Part shown: one piece after another, positions 17,589 through 26,540 of the stretch
Layout: every line of letters begins with the position of its first letter
Numbering within the stretch: the first letter of the stretch is position 1
From: an uncultured Eubacteriales bacterium
Lineage (GTDB): Bacteria; Bacillota; Clostridia; Saccharofermentanales; Saccharofermentanaceae
Direction of reading: 5' to 3'
Assembly: GCA_900314745.1 (NCBI GenBank)
Contig: OMWK01000002.1
Coordinates: forward strand, 62,001-126,000
Length of the DNA stretch: 64,000 nt
Translations under genes and position numbers: made by a program
The notes under the pieces: model-generated
Databases searched by the model: none
What the model was told of the DNA's origin: nothing
What the model saw: only the letters and a program-made list of their open reading frames with translations

Positions 17589-20500
17589 TTAAGCCTTCTT
17601 AATGCTGAAAGCGATATTCTCGCCGTTTACGTTCCACTCACGGATTCCGTCCTCATTGCCGGAACCCTCCTCAACTGAAGTAGCGAGTACCTCGGATGAG
17701 ATTACATCCCTGTTATTCTCGATGACGGAAGCGAGCTTCTCATTTCCGCTGTAAGTAAGAGCGATTCTGTCAGTAACCTGAAGCCCCTCTGTCTCCTTAC
17801 GCTGATTCTGAATCTTGGAGATAAGTTCTCTTACAAGACCTTCCTCGATCAGCTCTTCAGTAAGAACAGTATTCAGGGATACTGTAATTCCCTTATCAGA
17901 CTGAGTTGAGAGACCTTCGGGCTGAACAGTCTCAACGAGGAAATCCTCCTCATTCATCTCGAACTCTTCGCCGTCAACTGTGATCTTGACAGGGCCTTCT
18001 TTGATGGCAGCCATTGTCTCCTTGCCGGGAAGAGCAGCAATGACTTCCTTAGCGGCATTGAGCTTGGGACCGAACTTACGTCCGCATGTTCTAAGCTGAG
18101 GCTTGAACTTGTAGTCCAGAAGAGTAGAAGCATCAGACATAACTACAATGTTCTTAATGTTCAGCTCATCGAGGACGATTCCCTTGTATTCATCATCAAG
18201 CTTGGTCTCGGAAACAACATAGATATCCGATACAGGCTGTCTGTTCTTGATGTTTGCAGCGTTTCTTGCAGCACGTCCGAGCTCAACGATATTTCTTACG
18301 AGCTCCATCTCTGTCTCGAGCTTAGCGTCGATAAGAGACTCATCAGCAACAGGGTAAGAACAAAGATGAACAGACTCGGGAGCATTCTCATCAACGCTTC
18401 TTACGAGGTTCTGATATACGGACTCAGTTACGAACGGAACAAAGGGAGCGCTAAGTCTTGTCAATGACTCGAGAACTGTGTACAGAGTCATGAAGGCATC
18501 GACCTTGTCCTTGTTCATATCGCCTGCCCAATATCTCTCACGGCCTCTTCTTACATACCAGTTGGAGAGCTCATCCGTGAAATCCTGGATCTGACGTGCA
18601 GCTGTCGTGATGTCATATGTACCAAGCTTGCTGTCAACGCTCTTGATGAGAGAGTTGAGCCTGCTTAAGATCCATCTGTCCATAGCGCAGAGATTCTTGG
18701 TATCAAGAGTATGCTTCGTAGGATCGAAGTTATCGATGTCGGCATACATGATATAGAACGCATATGTATTCCAGTATGTTCCGATGAACTTGCTCTGACC
18801 TTCCTTAACGGAATCGTGTGAGAATCTGTTGGGAAGCCAAGGAGCACTCGTGCTGTAGAAATACCATCTTGCGGCATCAGCACCTTCGAGATTAAGGACA
18901 TCCCAGGGATCAACAACGTTGCCCTTGTGCTTACTCATCTTAATGCCGTTCTCATCCATTACGAGACCCATTACGATACAGTTCTCGAAGGGCGCTCTGC
19001 CGAACAGAACCGTACTCTCGGCGATAAGCGAATAGAACCATCCTCTTGTCTGGTCCAATGCCTCGGAAATGAACTGACAGGGATAGTGGCTCTCGAAGTA
19101 TTCCTTGTTCTCAAAAGGATAGTGATACTGTGCAAAAGGCATTGCACCTGAGTCGAACCAGCAGTCGATAACCTCGGAAACTCTGGTCATCTTGCCGCCG
19201 CACTCGGGGCACTTGATATGCACGTTATCAACATAAGGCTTGTGGAGCTCGATATCTTCAGGACAGTCATCACTCATTGACTTCAGTTCCTCGATGGAAC
19301 CGATGCAGTGACGGTGACCGCACTCGCACTCCCATACAGGAAGCGGCGTGCCCCAGTATCTCTCTCTGGAGATACCCCAGTCGATTACGTTCTCAAGGAA
19401 GTCACCCATACGTCCGTCTCTGATGGACTCCGGATACCACTTGATCATCTTGTTGCTCTTAAGAAGCTGCTCTCTCATTGTGCTCATGGCAATGAACCAT
19501 GTACTTCTTGCGAAGTAGATGAGAGGTGTGTCGCATCTCCAGCAGAAAGGATACTCGTGCTCGAACTTGGGAGCATCATAGAGAAGTCCCTTAGCGTCAA
19601 GATCCTTAAGAACGAGAGGGTCGGCGTCCTTTACGAATACACCGGCATAAGGTGTCTCCTCCGTAAGATTACCTCTTGTATCTACAAACTGGATCATAGG
19701 AAGATCGTTATCTCTTCCTACTCTGGCGTCGTCCTCACCGAATGCGGGTGCAATATGAACGATACCTGTACCGTCTTCCATTGTTACGTAGTTATCGCAT
19801 ACAGCGTAGTGTGCGGGCTTCTTCTGATTCTTTGCCTCAACACCGGAACACTCGAAAAGCGGCTCGTAAGCCTTGCCCTTAAGATCAGTACCCTTGTACT
19901 TCTCAAGGATCTCGTATGCCTTGATTCCCTCATCTTCCTTGGCGAGCTTGCCGAGGACCTTATCGAGGAGGGCTACTGCCATGTAGTATGTATAGCCGTC
20001 AGCAGCCTTTACCTTCGCATACTCTGACTCAGGATTAAGGCACAAAGCTACGTTGGAAGGAAGTGTCCAGGGAGTTGTCGTCCATGCGAGGAAATAAGCG
20101 TCTTCGCCTATAACCTTGAATCTTACGACAGCGGATCTCTCCTTAACTGTCTTATAGCCCTGAGCCACCTCGTGTGAAGAAAGAGCAGTACCGCAGCGGG
20201 GGCAGTAAGGAACGATCTTGTGACCCTTGTAAAGAAGGCCCTTGCCCCACATTGTCTTCAATGCCCACCACTCGGACTCTATATAGTTATTGTCATAAGT
20301 AACGTAAGGATTCTCCATATCAGCCCAGAAGCCTACACGGTCAGACATGTGCTCCCACTGATCCTTATATGTCCATACGGACTCCTTACACTTCTTAATG
20401 AAAGGCTCAACACCGTAGCTCTCAATCTGAGGCTTGCCGTTGATGCCGAGAGACTTCTCTACCTCAAGCTCTACAGGAAGACCATGTGTATCCCATCCTG

Positions 20501-20750
20501 CCTTGAAGGAGACGGCCTCACCCTTCATTGAATGATATCTCGGTATAAGATCCTTAATGACTCTCGTCTTGATATGGCCGATATGAGGCTTGCCGTTAGC
20601 CGTCGGAGGACCGTCATAAAGCGTGAATGTGGGTGCTCCGTCCTTAGCGGGCTTCAAAGACTTCTTGTAGATATCGTTCTCTTTCCAGAAAGCAAGAACC
20701 TCCTGCTCTCTGTCAATGAATTTCATATCCTTACTTACTTTCTTATACAT
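17589..20750 (-). CDS. ileS: Isoleucyl-tRNA synthetase, eukaryote-like type 2
   Basis: Charges tRNA-Ile and edits valine. The HIGH motif is at residues 56-59 (GKPHIGHIKTRVI) and the KMSKS-like motif KMSKH at 604-608. The editing domain contains GWDTHGLPVELEVEK upstream and TTPWTLPSNVALCL inside. The length of 1,053 residues, the GWDTHG form instead of GWDCHG, and the lack of a cysteine zinc finger at the C terminus point to the type 2 class found in eukaryotes and some bacteria. Enzymes of this class are known to be poorly inhibited by mupirocin. There is no room for a T-box leader: the preceding gene ends 28 bases upstream. Confidence 0.96.
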   Translation of the reverse strand: MYKKVSKDMKFIDREQEVLAFWKENDIYKKSLKPAKDGAPTFTLYDGPPTANGKPHIGHIKTRVIKDLIPRYHSMKGEAVSFKAGWDTHGLPVELEVEKSLGINGKPQIESYGVEPFIKKCKESVWTYKDQWEHMSDRVGFWADMENPYVTYDNNYIESEWWALKTMWGKGLLYKGHKIVPYCPRCGTALSSHEVAQGYKTVKERSAVVRFKVIGEDAYFLAWTTTPWTLPSNVALCLNPESEYAKVKAADGYTYYMAVALLDKVLGKLAKEDEGIKAYEILEKYKGTDLKGKAYEPLFECSGVEAKNQKKPAHYAVCDNYVTMEDGTGIVHIAPAFGEDDARVGRDNDLPMIQFVDTRGNLTEETPYAGVFVKDADPLVLKDLDAKGLLYDAPKFEHEYPFCWRCDTPLIYFARSTWFIAMSTMREQLLKSNKMIKWYPESIRDGRMGDFLENVIDWGISRERYWGTPLPVWECECGHRHCIGSIEELKSMSDDCPEDIELHKPYVDNVHIKCPECGGKMTRVSEVIDCWFDSGAMPFAQYHYPFENKEYFESHYPCQFISEALDQTRGWFYSLIAESTVLFGRAPFENCIVMGLVMDENGIKMSKHKGNVVDPWDVLNLEGADAARWYFYSTSAPWLPNRFSHDSVKEGQSKFIGTYWNTYAFYIMYADIDNFDPTKHTLDTKNLCAMDRWILSRLNSLIKSVDSKLGTYDITTAARQIQDFTDELSNWYVRRGRERYWAGDMNKDKVDAFMTLYTVLESLTRLSAPFVPFVTESVYQNLVRSVDENAPESVHLCSYPVADESLIDAKLETEMELVRNIVELGRAARNAANIKNRQPVSDIYVVSETKLDDEYKGIVLDELNIKNIVVMSDASTLLDYKFKPQLRTCGRKFGPKLNAAKEVIAALPGKETMAAIKEGPVKITVDGEEFEMNEEDFLVETVQPEGLSTQSDKGITVSLNTVLTEELIEEGLVRELISKIQNQRKETEGLQVTDRIALTYSGNEKLASVIENNRDVISSEVLATSVEEGSGNEDGIREWNVNGENIAFSIKKA

Positions 20751-20778
20751 GAGATATAACTCCTGAAGTTATTAATTA

Positions 20779-21123
20779 TTAATATTCGATGTAATCGATG
20801 TCGCTGCTGTCTGTGTAGAAGATCCAGATAGTTCCGTGACTTCCGTCATCGCAGTTAGGCTGATCCTCTGTGTGATCAACAGTATGTCCGTTATATGTAT
20901 CACCGGGCTGGGGGATTCCGTCAGAATTCTCAGCAGATGTCTCAGCTGCGGAAGTCTCGGCAACAGTTGTCTCTGCTGCTGTTGTCTCGGCAATTGTAGT
21001 CTCAGATACTGAAGAAGCTGTTGTCTCTTCAGCAGAAGTCTCAGCAGTCTTATCACCGCAGGCAGCAAATCCGAGCGCCATAACACTGATCAATGTAATT
21101 GAAGCAATAATCCTTTTACTCAT
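20779..21123 (-). CDS. Small lipoprotein with Thr/Glu/Ala-rich linker
   Basis: From the ATG at 21123 (AAAGGAAT ribosome site about eight bases upstream) this is a 114-residue protein. It has a lipoprotein signal peptide ending in GFAAC and then a low-complexity stretch of about 50 residues built from ETT, AETT and ETSAAE-like units. A short polar C-terminal part contains a single Cys and ends in Asp/Tyr-rich residues. The frame is open another 44 codons upstream into the AlgX-like gene, which is not a plausible start. It follows the acylation cassette by 13 bases. No known domain is recognised; the linker suggests a surface-displayed tip on a spacer. Confidence 0.75.
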   Translation of the reverse strand: MSKRIIASITLISVMALGFAACGDKTAETSAEETTASSVSETTIAETTAAETTVAETSAAETSAENSDGIPQPGDTYNGHTVDHTEDQPNCDDGSHGTIWIFYTDSSDIDYIEY

Positions 21124-21136
21124 AAATCCATTCCTT

Positions 21137-22468
21137 TCATACAATAAAAACCATAATATTATCCGTCGAAACACTATTTTTTTCAAGCAGAGCCTGAAAG
21201 CCCTCGGCCCCCGTAGCCAAGTCAGATACGGGATACGCTTCAAAGCACAAATCACCGGATACTATGAGGATGACGGAATCGCTTTCGAGGGCTTCGGAAG
21301 GAAGTGTGCCCGTTACCGTTATGTAGTCGCCGGCCTCGGCAGCATTAAGGTCAGAAACGCTTACGGGGACTGCATCCTGCGGCAGAACCCTCAAAGGCGC
21401 AGGAAGCCTGGAAGGCGAAGTGCAAAGCTGGGATATGAATCTCTCAGCCTTCTCCATGACAAGATAATCCGGTGCAAATGACGTAAAATCGTTAATCTGG
21501 CAGGCATTCGACCTCGAGAAGAACGCATGTGCGAAGGGCTCAGCCATATAGGGAAGGATTCCGCTTCCAAAAGAGTCCCTGTACATGAGAAGGCTCCCGC
21601 TGCCTCCCGCCGTAGTCTCAATCCTGAAGTCAAAATTGCTCTCGACCTCATTGACGTAATTAAACGCAGGCATTATCGCGAACCTGGTGTCGCTCTCCCC
21701 GCTTACGGCTTCGGGATATATCATCTGCTCGAGGTCCCCCTCATGTCCGTCGACCTGATGTACGACCTCACTAAGATAGTCGTGATGATCGACGCCGATA
21801 AGACTCAGCATTGCACCAGAAGCTATGGCAGAACCCGTATTGTTCCAGTGGGAATCCCTGTGGAAATAGTAAACCGCATCGGGATCCGTGAAGGTATCAT
21901 AAGTTCCGAAGTCAATGTAGTTTACAGAAGTCTCATTAAGAAGCGCATCAAGTGTCTGCCTGTTCGAAGGCCCCTCTCCCGGAAGAAGATAATAAGGCAT
22001 GTACTCGGGATAGAGCGTGTTCTTATTCGGTGCGATCACGAACAGGAACTCGATCTCGTTGTTCTCGCAGTACTCATTTATAAGCTCAAGATGCCTTACC
22101 GCGTTGTGGTACTGGCGGTCCGTAAGAATATTGGTCCTCTGGTAATCAGGAAGCGTATCGCTGAAGAACAGCCAGTCACCTTTCCCCGCTATTACTCCGC
22201 TTTGTGAAGAAGTTCCGAACAGCCTGCCCGTAATCATCGAATAAGCCGTGACAAGCTGCTTTCTTAAAGCAAATCTGGACTCAAATACAGCCCCGAGTTC
22301 CTGAAGGTAATTGCGGTTTAACCCCTCTTCCTCGCTGTAGATCACGGGCATCACGAGTTCTTCCCCGTTCTCTGACTCGGAAGGACCCCAAATGAACATG
22401 CCAAGAGAAGGCACCAGCAGGATGATAAGAAAAACTATGAAGAATACTGTCGGCAGATGCTTTCTCAT
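21137..22468 (-). CDS. AlgX/AlgJ-like SGNH-fold acyltransferase-associated protein
   Basis: One N-terminal membrane anchor (about 7-27) precedes an extracytoplasmic SGNH-type domain. The characteristic DxHWN block is present as RDSHWNNTG with Asp205 and His207, and the nucleophile block is MYRDSFG with Ser299; these match the catalytic triad layout of AlgX. The C-terminal 80 residues form a separate beta-rich segment. AlgX-like proteins transfer acetyl groups from an MBOAT partner onto exported polysaccharide, and an MBOAT gene lies four bases upstream. The polysaccharide acceptor is unknown. Confidence 0.82.
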   Translation of the reverse strand: MRKHLPTVFFIVFLIILLVPSLGMFIWGPSESENGEELVMPVIYSEEEGLNRNYLQELGAVFESRFALRKQLVTAYSMITGRLFGTSSQSGVIAGKGDWLFFSDTLPDYQRTNILTDRQYHNAVRHLELINEYCENNEIEFLFVIAPNKNTLYPEYMPYYLLPGEGPSNRQTLDALLNETSVNYIDFGTYDTFTDPDAVYYFHRDSHWNNTGSAIASGAMLSLIGVDHHDYLSEVVHQVDGHEGDLEQMIYPEAVSGESDTRFAIMPAFNYVNEVESNFDFRIETTAGGSGSLLMYRDSFGSGILPYMAEPFAHAFFSRSNACQINDFTSFAPDYLVMEKAERFISQLCTSPSRLPAPLRVLPQDAVPVSVSDLNAAEAGDYITVTGTLPSEALESDSVILIVSGDLCFEAYPVSDLATGAEGFQALLEKNSVSTDNIMVFIV

Positions 22469-22471
22469 GAC

Positions 22472-23863
22472 TTAGAACCTGAAATAAATGAATGGATTAT
22501 ATGAACCTGATGACAGGCACAGTATTGCTATTACAACGGCAGCCAACGCAGCAGGATACGACAGACCCTTCATGAACTTAAGCCTTGTAAGCTTCCCGCT
22601 TACGGGCATCGAGAAGACGACACCTGCTATAAGAGCCGTTATGTTAAGAGGGTTAAGAAGGCTGGCGAAAAGCATATCGTTCGCTATCGTTCCGTTAAAT
22701 GACGTGAACATCGACTTCATCATGAGACCGAAGTCTGTAAGAGAATCGCACCTGAAGAGCACGAAGCCTATCAAAACAACGAGGATCAGGTAAATATGCG
22801 AGAGGAAAGTTCTCAAAGAACTCTTCTTTGAAGATTTTGGAATAAACTCCTCTGCCATGAGGAAAGTTCCGTGATAAAGTCCCCACAAAAGGAAAGTCCA
22901 GTTCGCTCCGTGCCAGATGCCCGTACAGGCGAATACAATGAACTTATTGATGACGGTCCTGACCTTGCCTTTACGGTTGCCACCAAGAGGTATGTAAAGA
23001 TAATCCTTGAACCACGATGACAGTGAGATATGCCATCTTCTCCAGAATTCCTTGATGCTTCCTGCAATATAGGGATGGTCGAAGTTCTCCTTGAAGTGGA
23101 AACCGAACATGAGACCGAGGCCTATCGCCATGTCGCTGTAACCCGAGAAATCGAAGAATATCTGGAGCATGTATGATACGGCTCCAAGCCAAGCGCACTT
23201 GGCATCAAGACCCGTACCCAATGCTGAATAGACCGAATCTGTTATTACCGCGACATTATTAGCGATGAAGACCTTCTTAGATAGTCCCATGGCAAAACGT
23301 CTTATACCGTCAGCCGTATTAGCTGAATTGACTTCTCTTGAAGATATCTCAGCAGCTATGTCCCTGTACTTTACAATCGGGCCTGCGATAAGCTGCGGGA
23401 AGAACGATATGTAAAGAAGAAGCCTTCCGAAGTTCTTCTGAACCTCACACTCGCCTCGGTATACGTCGATGACATAACTCATCGCCTGGAAGGTAAAAAA
23501 TGAAATACCGAGAGGCAGTGTAACGTCCGGAACGGATACATTAAGACCGGTAGCCGAGTTAAATGATGTTACCAGGAACACAGAATACTTAAAGAATACT
23601 AATGCTCCGAGATTTACGATAACTCCGATGACAAGAAACAGTTTCCTGAACCTCTTATTCCCTGCTATCAGAAGCGCTGACACATAATTAAGCAGAGCCG
23701 ATGCCGCCATAAGGGAAACGTAGACAGGCTCGCCGTATGCATAGAAAAGCAGGCTTGCTATGAGAAGCAGCGCATTCTTGACATGAATATTCCTGACAAT
23801 CCTGTCAAGGATCAGGACCAAAGGCAGAAATATACAGAGAAATGTCAGTGAACTGAATACCAT
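22472..23863 (-). CDS. MBOAT family O-acyltransferase (AlgI/DltB-like)
   Basis: A 463-residue protein with about eleven hydrophobic segments. The start MVFSSLTFLCIFLPLVLIL, the LPLGISFFTFQAMSYVIDVYRG segment, DFSGYSDMAIGLG, and the two conserved histidines (His278 in RRWHISLSSWF and His318 in GIWHGANW) identify the AlgI-type group. These enzymes move acyl groups from a cytoplasmic donor across the membrane for O-acylation of polysaccharides or teichoic acids. It lies directly between the SGNH hydrolase (stop and start abut) and the AlgX-like gene, so the three probably work together. Confidence 0.93.
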   Translation of the reverse strand: MVFSSLTFLCIFLPLVLILDRIVRNIHVKNALLLIASLLFYAYGEPVYVSLMAASALLNYVSALLIAGNKRFRKLFLVIGVIVNLGALVFFKYSVFLVTSFNSATGLNVSVPDVTLPLGISFFTFQAMSYVIDVYRGECEVQKNFGRLLLYISFFPQLIAGPIVKYRDIAAEISSREVNSANTADGIRRFAMGLSKKVFIANNVAVITDSVYSALGTGLDAKCAWLGAVSYMLQIFFDFSGYSDMAIGLGLMFGFHFKENFDHPYIAGSIKEFWRRWHISLSSWFKDYLYIPLGGNRKGKVRTVINKFIVFACTGIWHGANWTFLLWGLYHGTFLMAEEFIPKSSKKSSLRTFLSHIYLILVVLIGFVLFRCDSLTDFGLMMKSMFTSFNGTIANDMLFASLLNPLNITALIAGVVFSMPVSGKLTRLKFMKGLSYPAALAAVVIAILCLSSGSYNPFIYFRF

Positions 23864-25348
23864 TTACAGCGGATAGTTGCCTGTAATTCTCTGTTCGTAA
23901 ATGTACTGGCGTGCATAATCAGTAAGAACACCGATCCATCTGGAATAACCCGAATATGAGATATGCACGTTGCCATCACTGCAGTACTGACTCGCAAGTC
24001 TTCCGCTCGAATCAAGAAGCGGAGTATTCGTATCGATGTAATAGAAATTATTGTGCGTATTGCAGTACTGCTCAAGAGCCGTATTAAGCGCCCTGATATC
24101 AGAATTTGCAGGATGCTCGTCCATACTCGGAGTGCATGCCTCAATGAAGATGACAGTATTCGGATTTACGCTTCTTATGTCATCCAGATAATCATAATAT
24201 CTTTGAACAACTCCACCGAAGATGTCATTGGTTCCCATGCAGATGAATGCATATCTTCTGCCGGAATTCCTGATAATGTCCCTTGCTCTCATCGGAATAC
24301 CGTTAAGCATCGGGATATAAGCGGATCTGGAAGTCTGGTCGTTAAGAAGCGAATAAGAGCCTCTTGCACAGACAAGTACATTTCCCATGATTCCTCTGCC
24401 ATAGGCATTGAAGTAAAGATCAAAACCTACTGAAACAGAATTGCCGATAAGAACGGCATTATTGAAGAAGGCCGTTACTTCGGCATCGCTAATGATGGAA
24501 GCGCCGTCGCCCGTTCCGGGAATGATTCCTCTGTTCGTGCAGTAATCGATGAATTCATCGGAATTGGCAAAATTAAGGAAGAGCATCTCGAGATTGGCGT
24601 TGAGATTGCTGCCCATTCTCGATGTATAAGATGTGATTTCCGAAGATGAAGGACTTCTTCCAAGGAAAGTGTTATAGAAAACCGTTACCAGCGAGGAAGC
24701 GGACATCGATGCGGCTCTTGAACGGAATTCAGCGCTGTTCATGAACCCGTAAGCTGCTTCAAATCCTGTTACGTTGCCAGATGCGAGCTTATTACTCCAG
24801 TCGGAAAGACCCGAAGGATCAGCCGATCTTCCGAGGAATCCCGAATACAGACGGCTTACAAACTCTCTTATGCCGGAATTACCGGAACTTGTAGAACCCG
24901 ACGGGGATCCTGCCGATCCGGCATTGATACCGTAAGAAGAACAGATCGAAGCCCATTCAGCCGAACCCGTGAATCCGTTGAAGACCGCTTCCCTGGACAT
25001 TCCCTGATCAAGTGAACCCGTCCATGCCGTAAGTCCTGTATCATCGGCTTCTCTTCCGAACATGGCCCTGTAAAGATACATGACAAATGTACGGTTATCG
25101 TAATTTCTGCCGGAGAACTCCGATGAGAATATGAAGCCTCTTGCTGCATCAGATCCGGAGATGCTTCCGTTTCTTAAATTGTTTACCCAGTTATCGAGAC
25201 CTCCCTGGTCGGGAGCTCTGTCGAGACATATCTCATAAAGTCTCGTTACAAACGAAGTTATATCACTGTTGGTATCTGCATTGACGTTCACAAACAAAGT
25301 GAAGATCATGCAGACTGATAATACTGCAGATAACAGTCTCTTCTTCAT
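23864..25348 (-). CDS. Secreted DUF4214-repeat protein with C-terminal SGNH/GDSL hydrolase domain
   Basis: A signal peptide (1 to about 24, ending NVNA) is followed by two tandem units of roughly 115 residues (28-135 and 158-273). Each unit carries two copies of a pattern like LYxxxLxRxxDxxGLxxW typical of DUF4214. From about 290 an SGNH hydrolase follows: nucleophile block LIGNSVSVG with Ser304, GTND at 372-375, and the Asp458/His462 pair in SDGNVHIS. The nucleophile motif is GNS rather than GDS. Neighbours are an MBOAT and an AlgX-like gene. The domain order suggests an acyl esterase or acyltransferase tethered to a surface glycan; that role is inferred. Confidence 0.88.
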   Translation of the reverse strand: MKKRLLSAVLSVCMIFTLFVNVNADTNSDITSFVTRLYEICLDRAPDQGGLDNWVNNLRNGSISGSDAARGFIFSSEFSGRNYDNRTFVMYLYRAMFGREADDTGLTAWTGSLDQGMSREAVFNGFTGSAEWASICSSYGINAGSAGSPSGSTSSGNSGIREFVSRLYSGFLGRSADPSGLSDWSNKLASGNVTGFEAAYGFMNSAEFRSRAASMSASSLVTVFYNTFLGRSPSSSEITSYTSRMGSNLNANLEMLFLNFANSDEFIDYCTNRGIIPGTGDGASIISDAEVTAFFNNAVLIGNSVSVGFDLYFNAYGRGIMGNVLVCARGSYSLLNDQTSRSAYIPMLNGIPMRARDIIRNSGRRYAFICMGTNDIFGGVVQRYYDYLDDIRSVNPNTVIFIEACTPSMDEHPANSDIRALNTALEQYCNTHNNFYYIDTNTPLLDSSGRLASQYCSDGNVHISYSGYSRWIGVLTDYARQYIYEQRITGNYPL

Positions 25349-26439
25349 TAATCGGCTCCTTCAAAGTATCCGGTCATATCTACGGAAGAGAAATCCTCCT
25401 CCAGAGGCAGTTTAACCTTAGTTCCCGTCTTGGCGGATTTGTATATTCCCATAAGGTTATCGACAGAAGTATATCCTGCATAAGCATCAGCAACAGGCTG
25501 TCTGTCATTATCGACTGAATCAATGAGATCGGAATAAATGGCAGTATGAGGATTAAGGGCACTCAGCAATGAGCCGAATCCCTTCCTGCTTATCTGCTGC
25601 CTTACATAATAACCATTGAGCTTCTTTCCCTCTGCCGTGCGGATCATGAGCGAAGGCTTCTTATTCCTGATGCCCATGGTGATGGACGCCTTCTCGCAGA
25701 ATACGGTAAACTCGGCACTCTTATCCTTGTCGGATGTGCATGTCGTGCCTTCGATAGCAGCAAGAGCTCCGTTATCCATCTTGAGCACTGCCATTCCGAG
25801 ATCTTCGGCCTCTATCTTCGCTCTTCTTTGGGAGATCATGGAAACAGCCTCAACGGGCTTGCAGTTCATGAGCCACACGAGAAGATCGATGGCATGAATA
25901 GTCTGGTTCATCAGGGCTCCGCCGTCGGACTTCCATGTTCCCCTCCATGCCGCACTGCCGTAATAGTCATCACCGTGACCCCATCTTACGGATATTGTTC
26001 CATGCGTAACCTTGCCGTATTTGCCGGCCTTAATGTCATCATGAACCAATCCGACGATCGGGAAATATCTGTATATATGACCCATCGCTATCTTCCGGCC
26101 TGTCTTAAGAGATAACTCATATATCTGACGGCTCTCATCTGAAGACATCGTCATGGGCTTCTCGAGCAAAAGATTGCAACCGTTCTCAAGTGCAAACTTC
26201 GCAATCTCAAAATGAAGTCCCGAAGGTACAGTAACCGCTACGATATCGGGTTTTATTTCAGTAATCGCTTCTTTGTAGTCCTTAAAATATCTGGTACCCG
26301 GCGACAGTCTGGTTGCTGCTTCTTCTGAAACATCAACAAGTGCCGCGAGTTCAGCCCGCTTGCTGTTCTTATTAATCGCCTTAAGGTGCTTAGCAGCTAC
26401 CCTTCCGCAGCCGATTATTATTACTTTCAATTTATCCAT
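25348..26439 (-). CDS. Gfo/Idh/MocA family NAD(P)-dependent oxidoreductase
   Basis: The Rossmann motif IIIGCGRVAAKHLKAI is at 7-22, with the EKPMTMS motif near residue 95 and a C-terminal sugar-binding half (GGALMNQTIHAIDLLVWL). It is 363 residues long, standard for enzymes acting on nucleotide sugars or inositols. Its stop overlaps the start of the SGNH gene (TAATG). Within a polysaccharide-modifying cassette it could make an unusual sugar, but the substrate cannot be read from sequence. The ATG has no ribosome site and lies six bases after a -10-like TATCAT. Confidence 0.9.
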   Translation of the reverse strand: MDKLKVIIIGCGRVAAKHLKAINKNSKRAELAALVDVSEEAATRLSPGTRYFKDYKEAITEIKPDIVAVTVPSGLHFEIAKFALENGCNLLLEKPMTMSSDESRQIYELSLKTGRKIAMGHIYRYFPIVGLVHDDIKAGKYGKVTHGTISVRWGHGDDYYGSAAWRGTWKSDGGALMNQTIHAIDLLVWLMNCKPVEAVSMISQRRAKIEAEDLGMAVLKMDNGALAAIEGTTCTSDKDKSAEFTVFCEKASITMGIRNKKPSLMIRTAEGKKLNGYYVRQQISRKGFGSLLSALNPHTAIYSDLIDSVDNDRQPVADAYAGYTSVDNLMGIYKSAKTGTKVKLPLEEDFSSVDMTGYFEGAD

Positions 26440-26445
26440 GCCGCT

Positions 26446-26474
26446 ATGATAACACTAAGCCCCGTTATTTTGAA
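26446..26474 (-). promoter_or_regulatory. Promoter of the oxidoreductase/acylation run, possibly leaderless
   Basis: On the minus strand TTCAAA (26474-26469), 17 bases, then TATCAT (26451-26446), then only six bases before the ATG at 26439. No GGAGG-like site exists in between, so transcription would start at or next to the start codon. A perfect short palindrome TTGAACTTCAA (26470-26480) overlaps the -35 and could be an operator. Confidence 0.5.
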
Positions 26475-26480
26475 CTTCAA

Positions 26481-26513
26481 ATAATAAATAAGGCGGCCGG
26501 AAATCCGACCGCC
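26481..26513 (-). terminator. Rho-independent terminator of the malic enzyme gene
   Basis: A nine-base stem (26492-26500 with 26505-26513, one G-U pair on the minus strand) closes an ATTT loop and is followed by a T-rich stretch (26491-26481 on the minus strand). It lies 28 bases past the malic enzyme stop. Confidence 0.8.
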
Positions 26514-26540
26514 TAATATTGAAGGATAAATTGATAATTA

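Noticed and set aside
19308..20027. 239-codon plus-strand open frame opposite ileS
   Set aside because: Antisense to conserved synthetase motifs; composition unlike a real protein.
20751..20778. T-box leader or riboswitch before ileS
   Set aside because: Only 28 bases separate ileS from the preceding gene, too short for such a structure.
20930..21060. Repetitive DNA as a mobile element or CRISPR-like repeat
   Set aside because: The repeats are short codon-level units inside the lipoprotein linker, with no spacers or terminal repeats.
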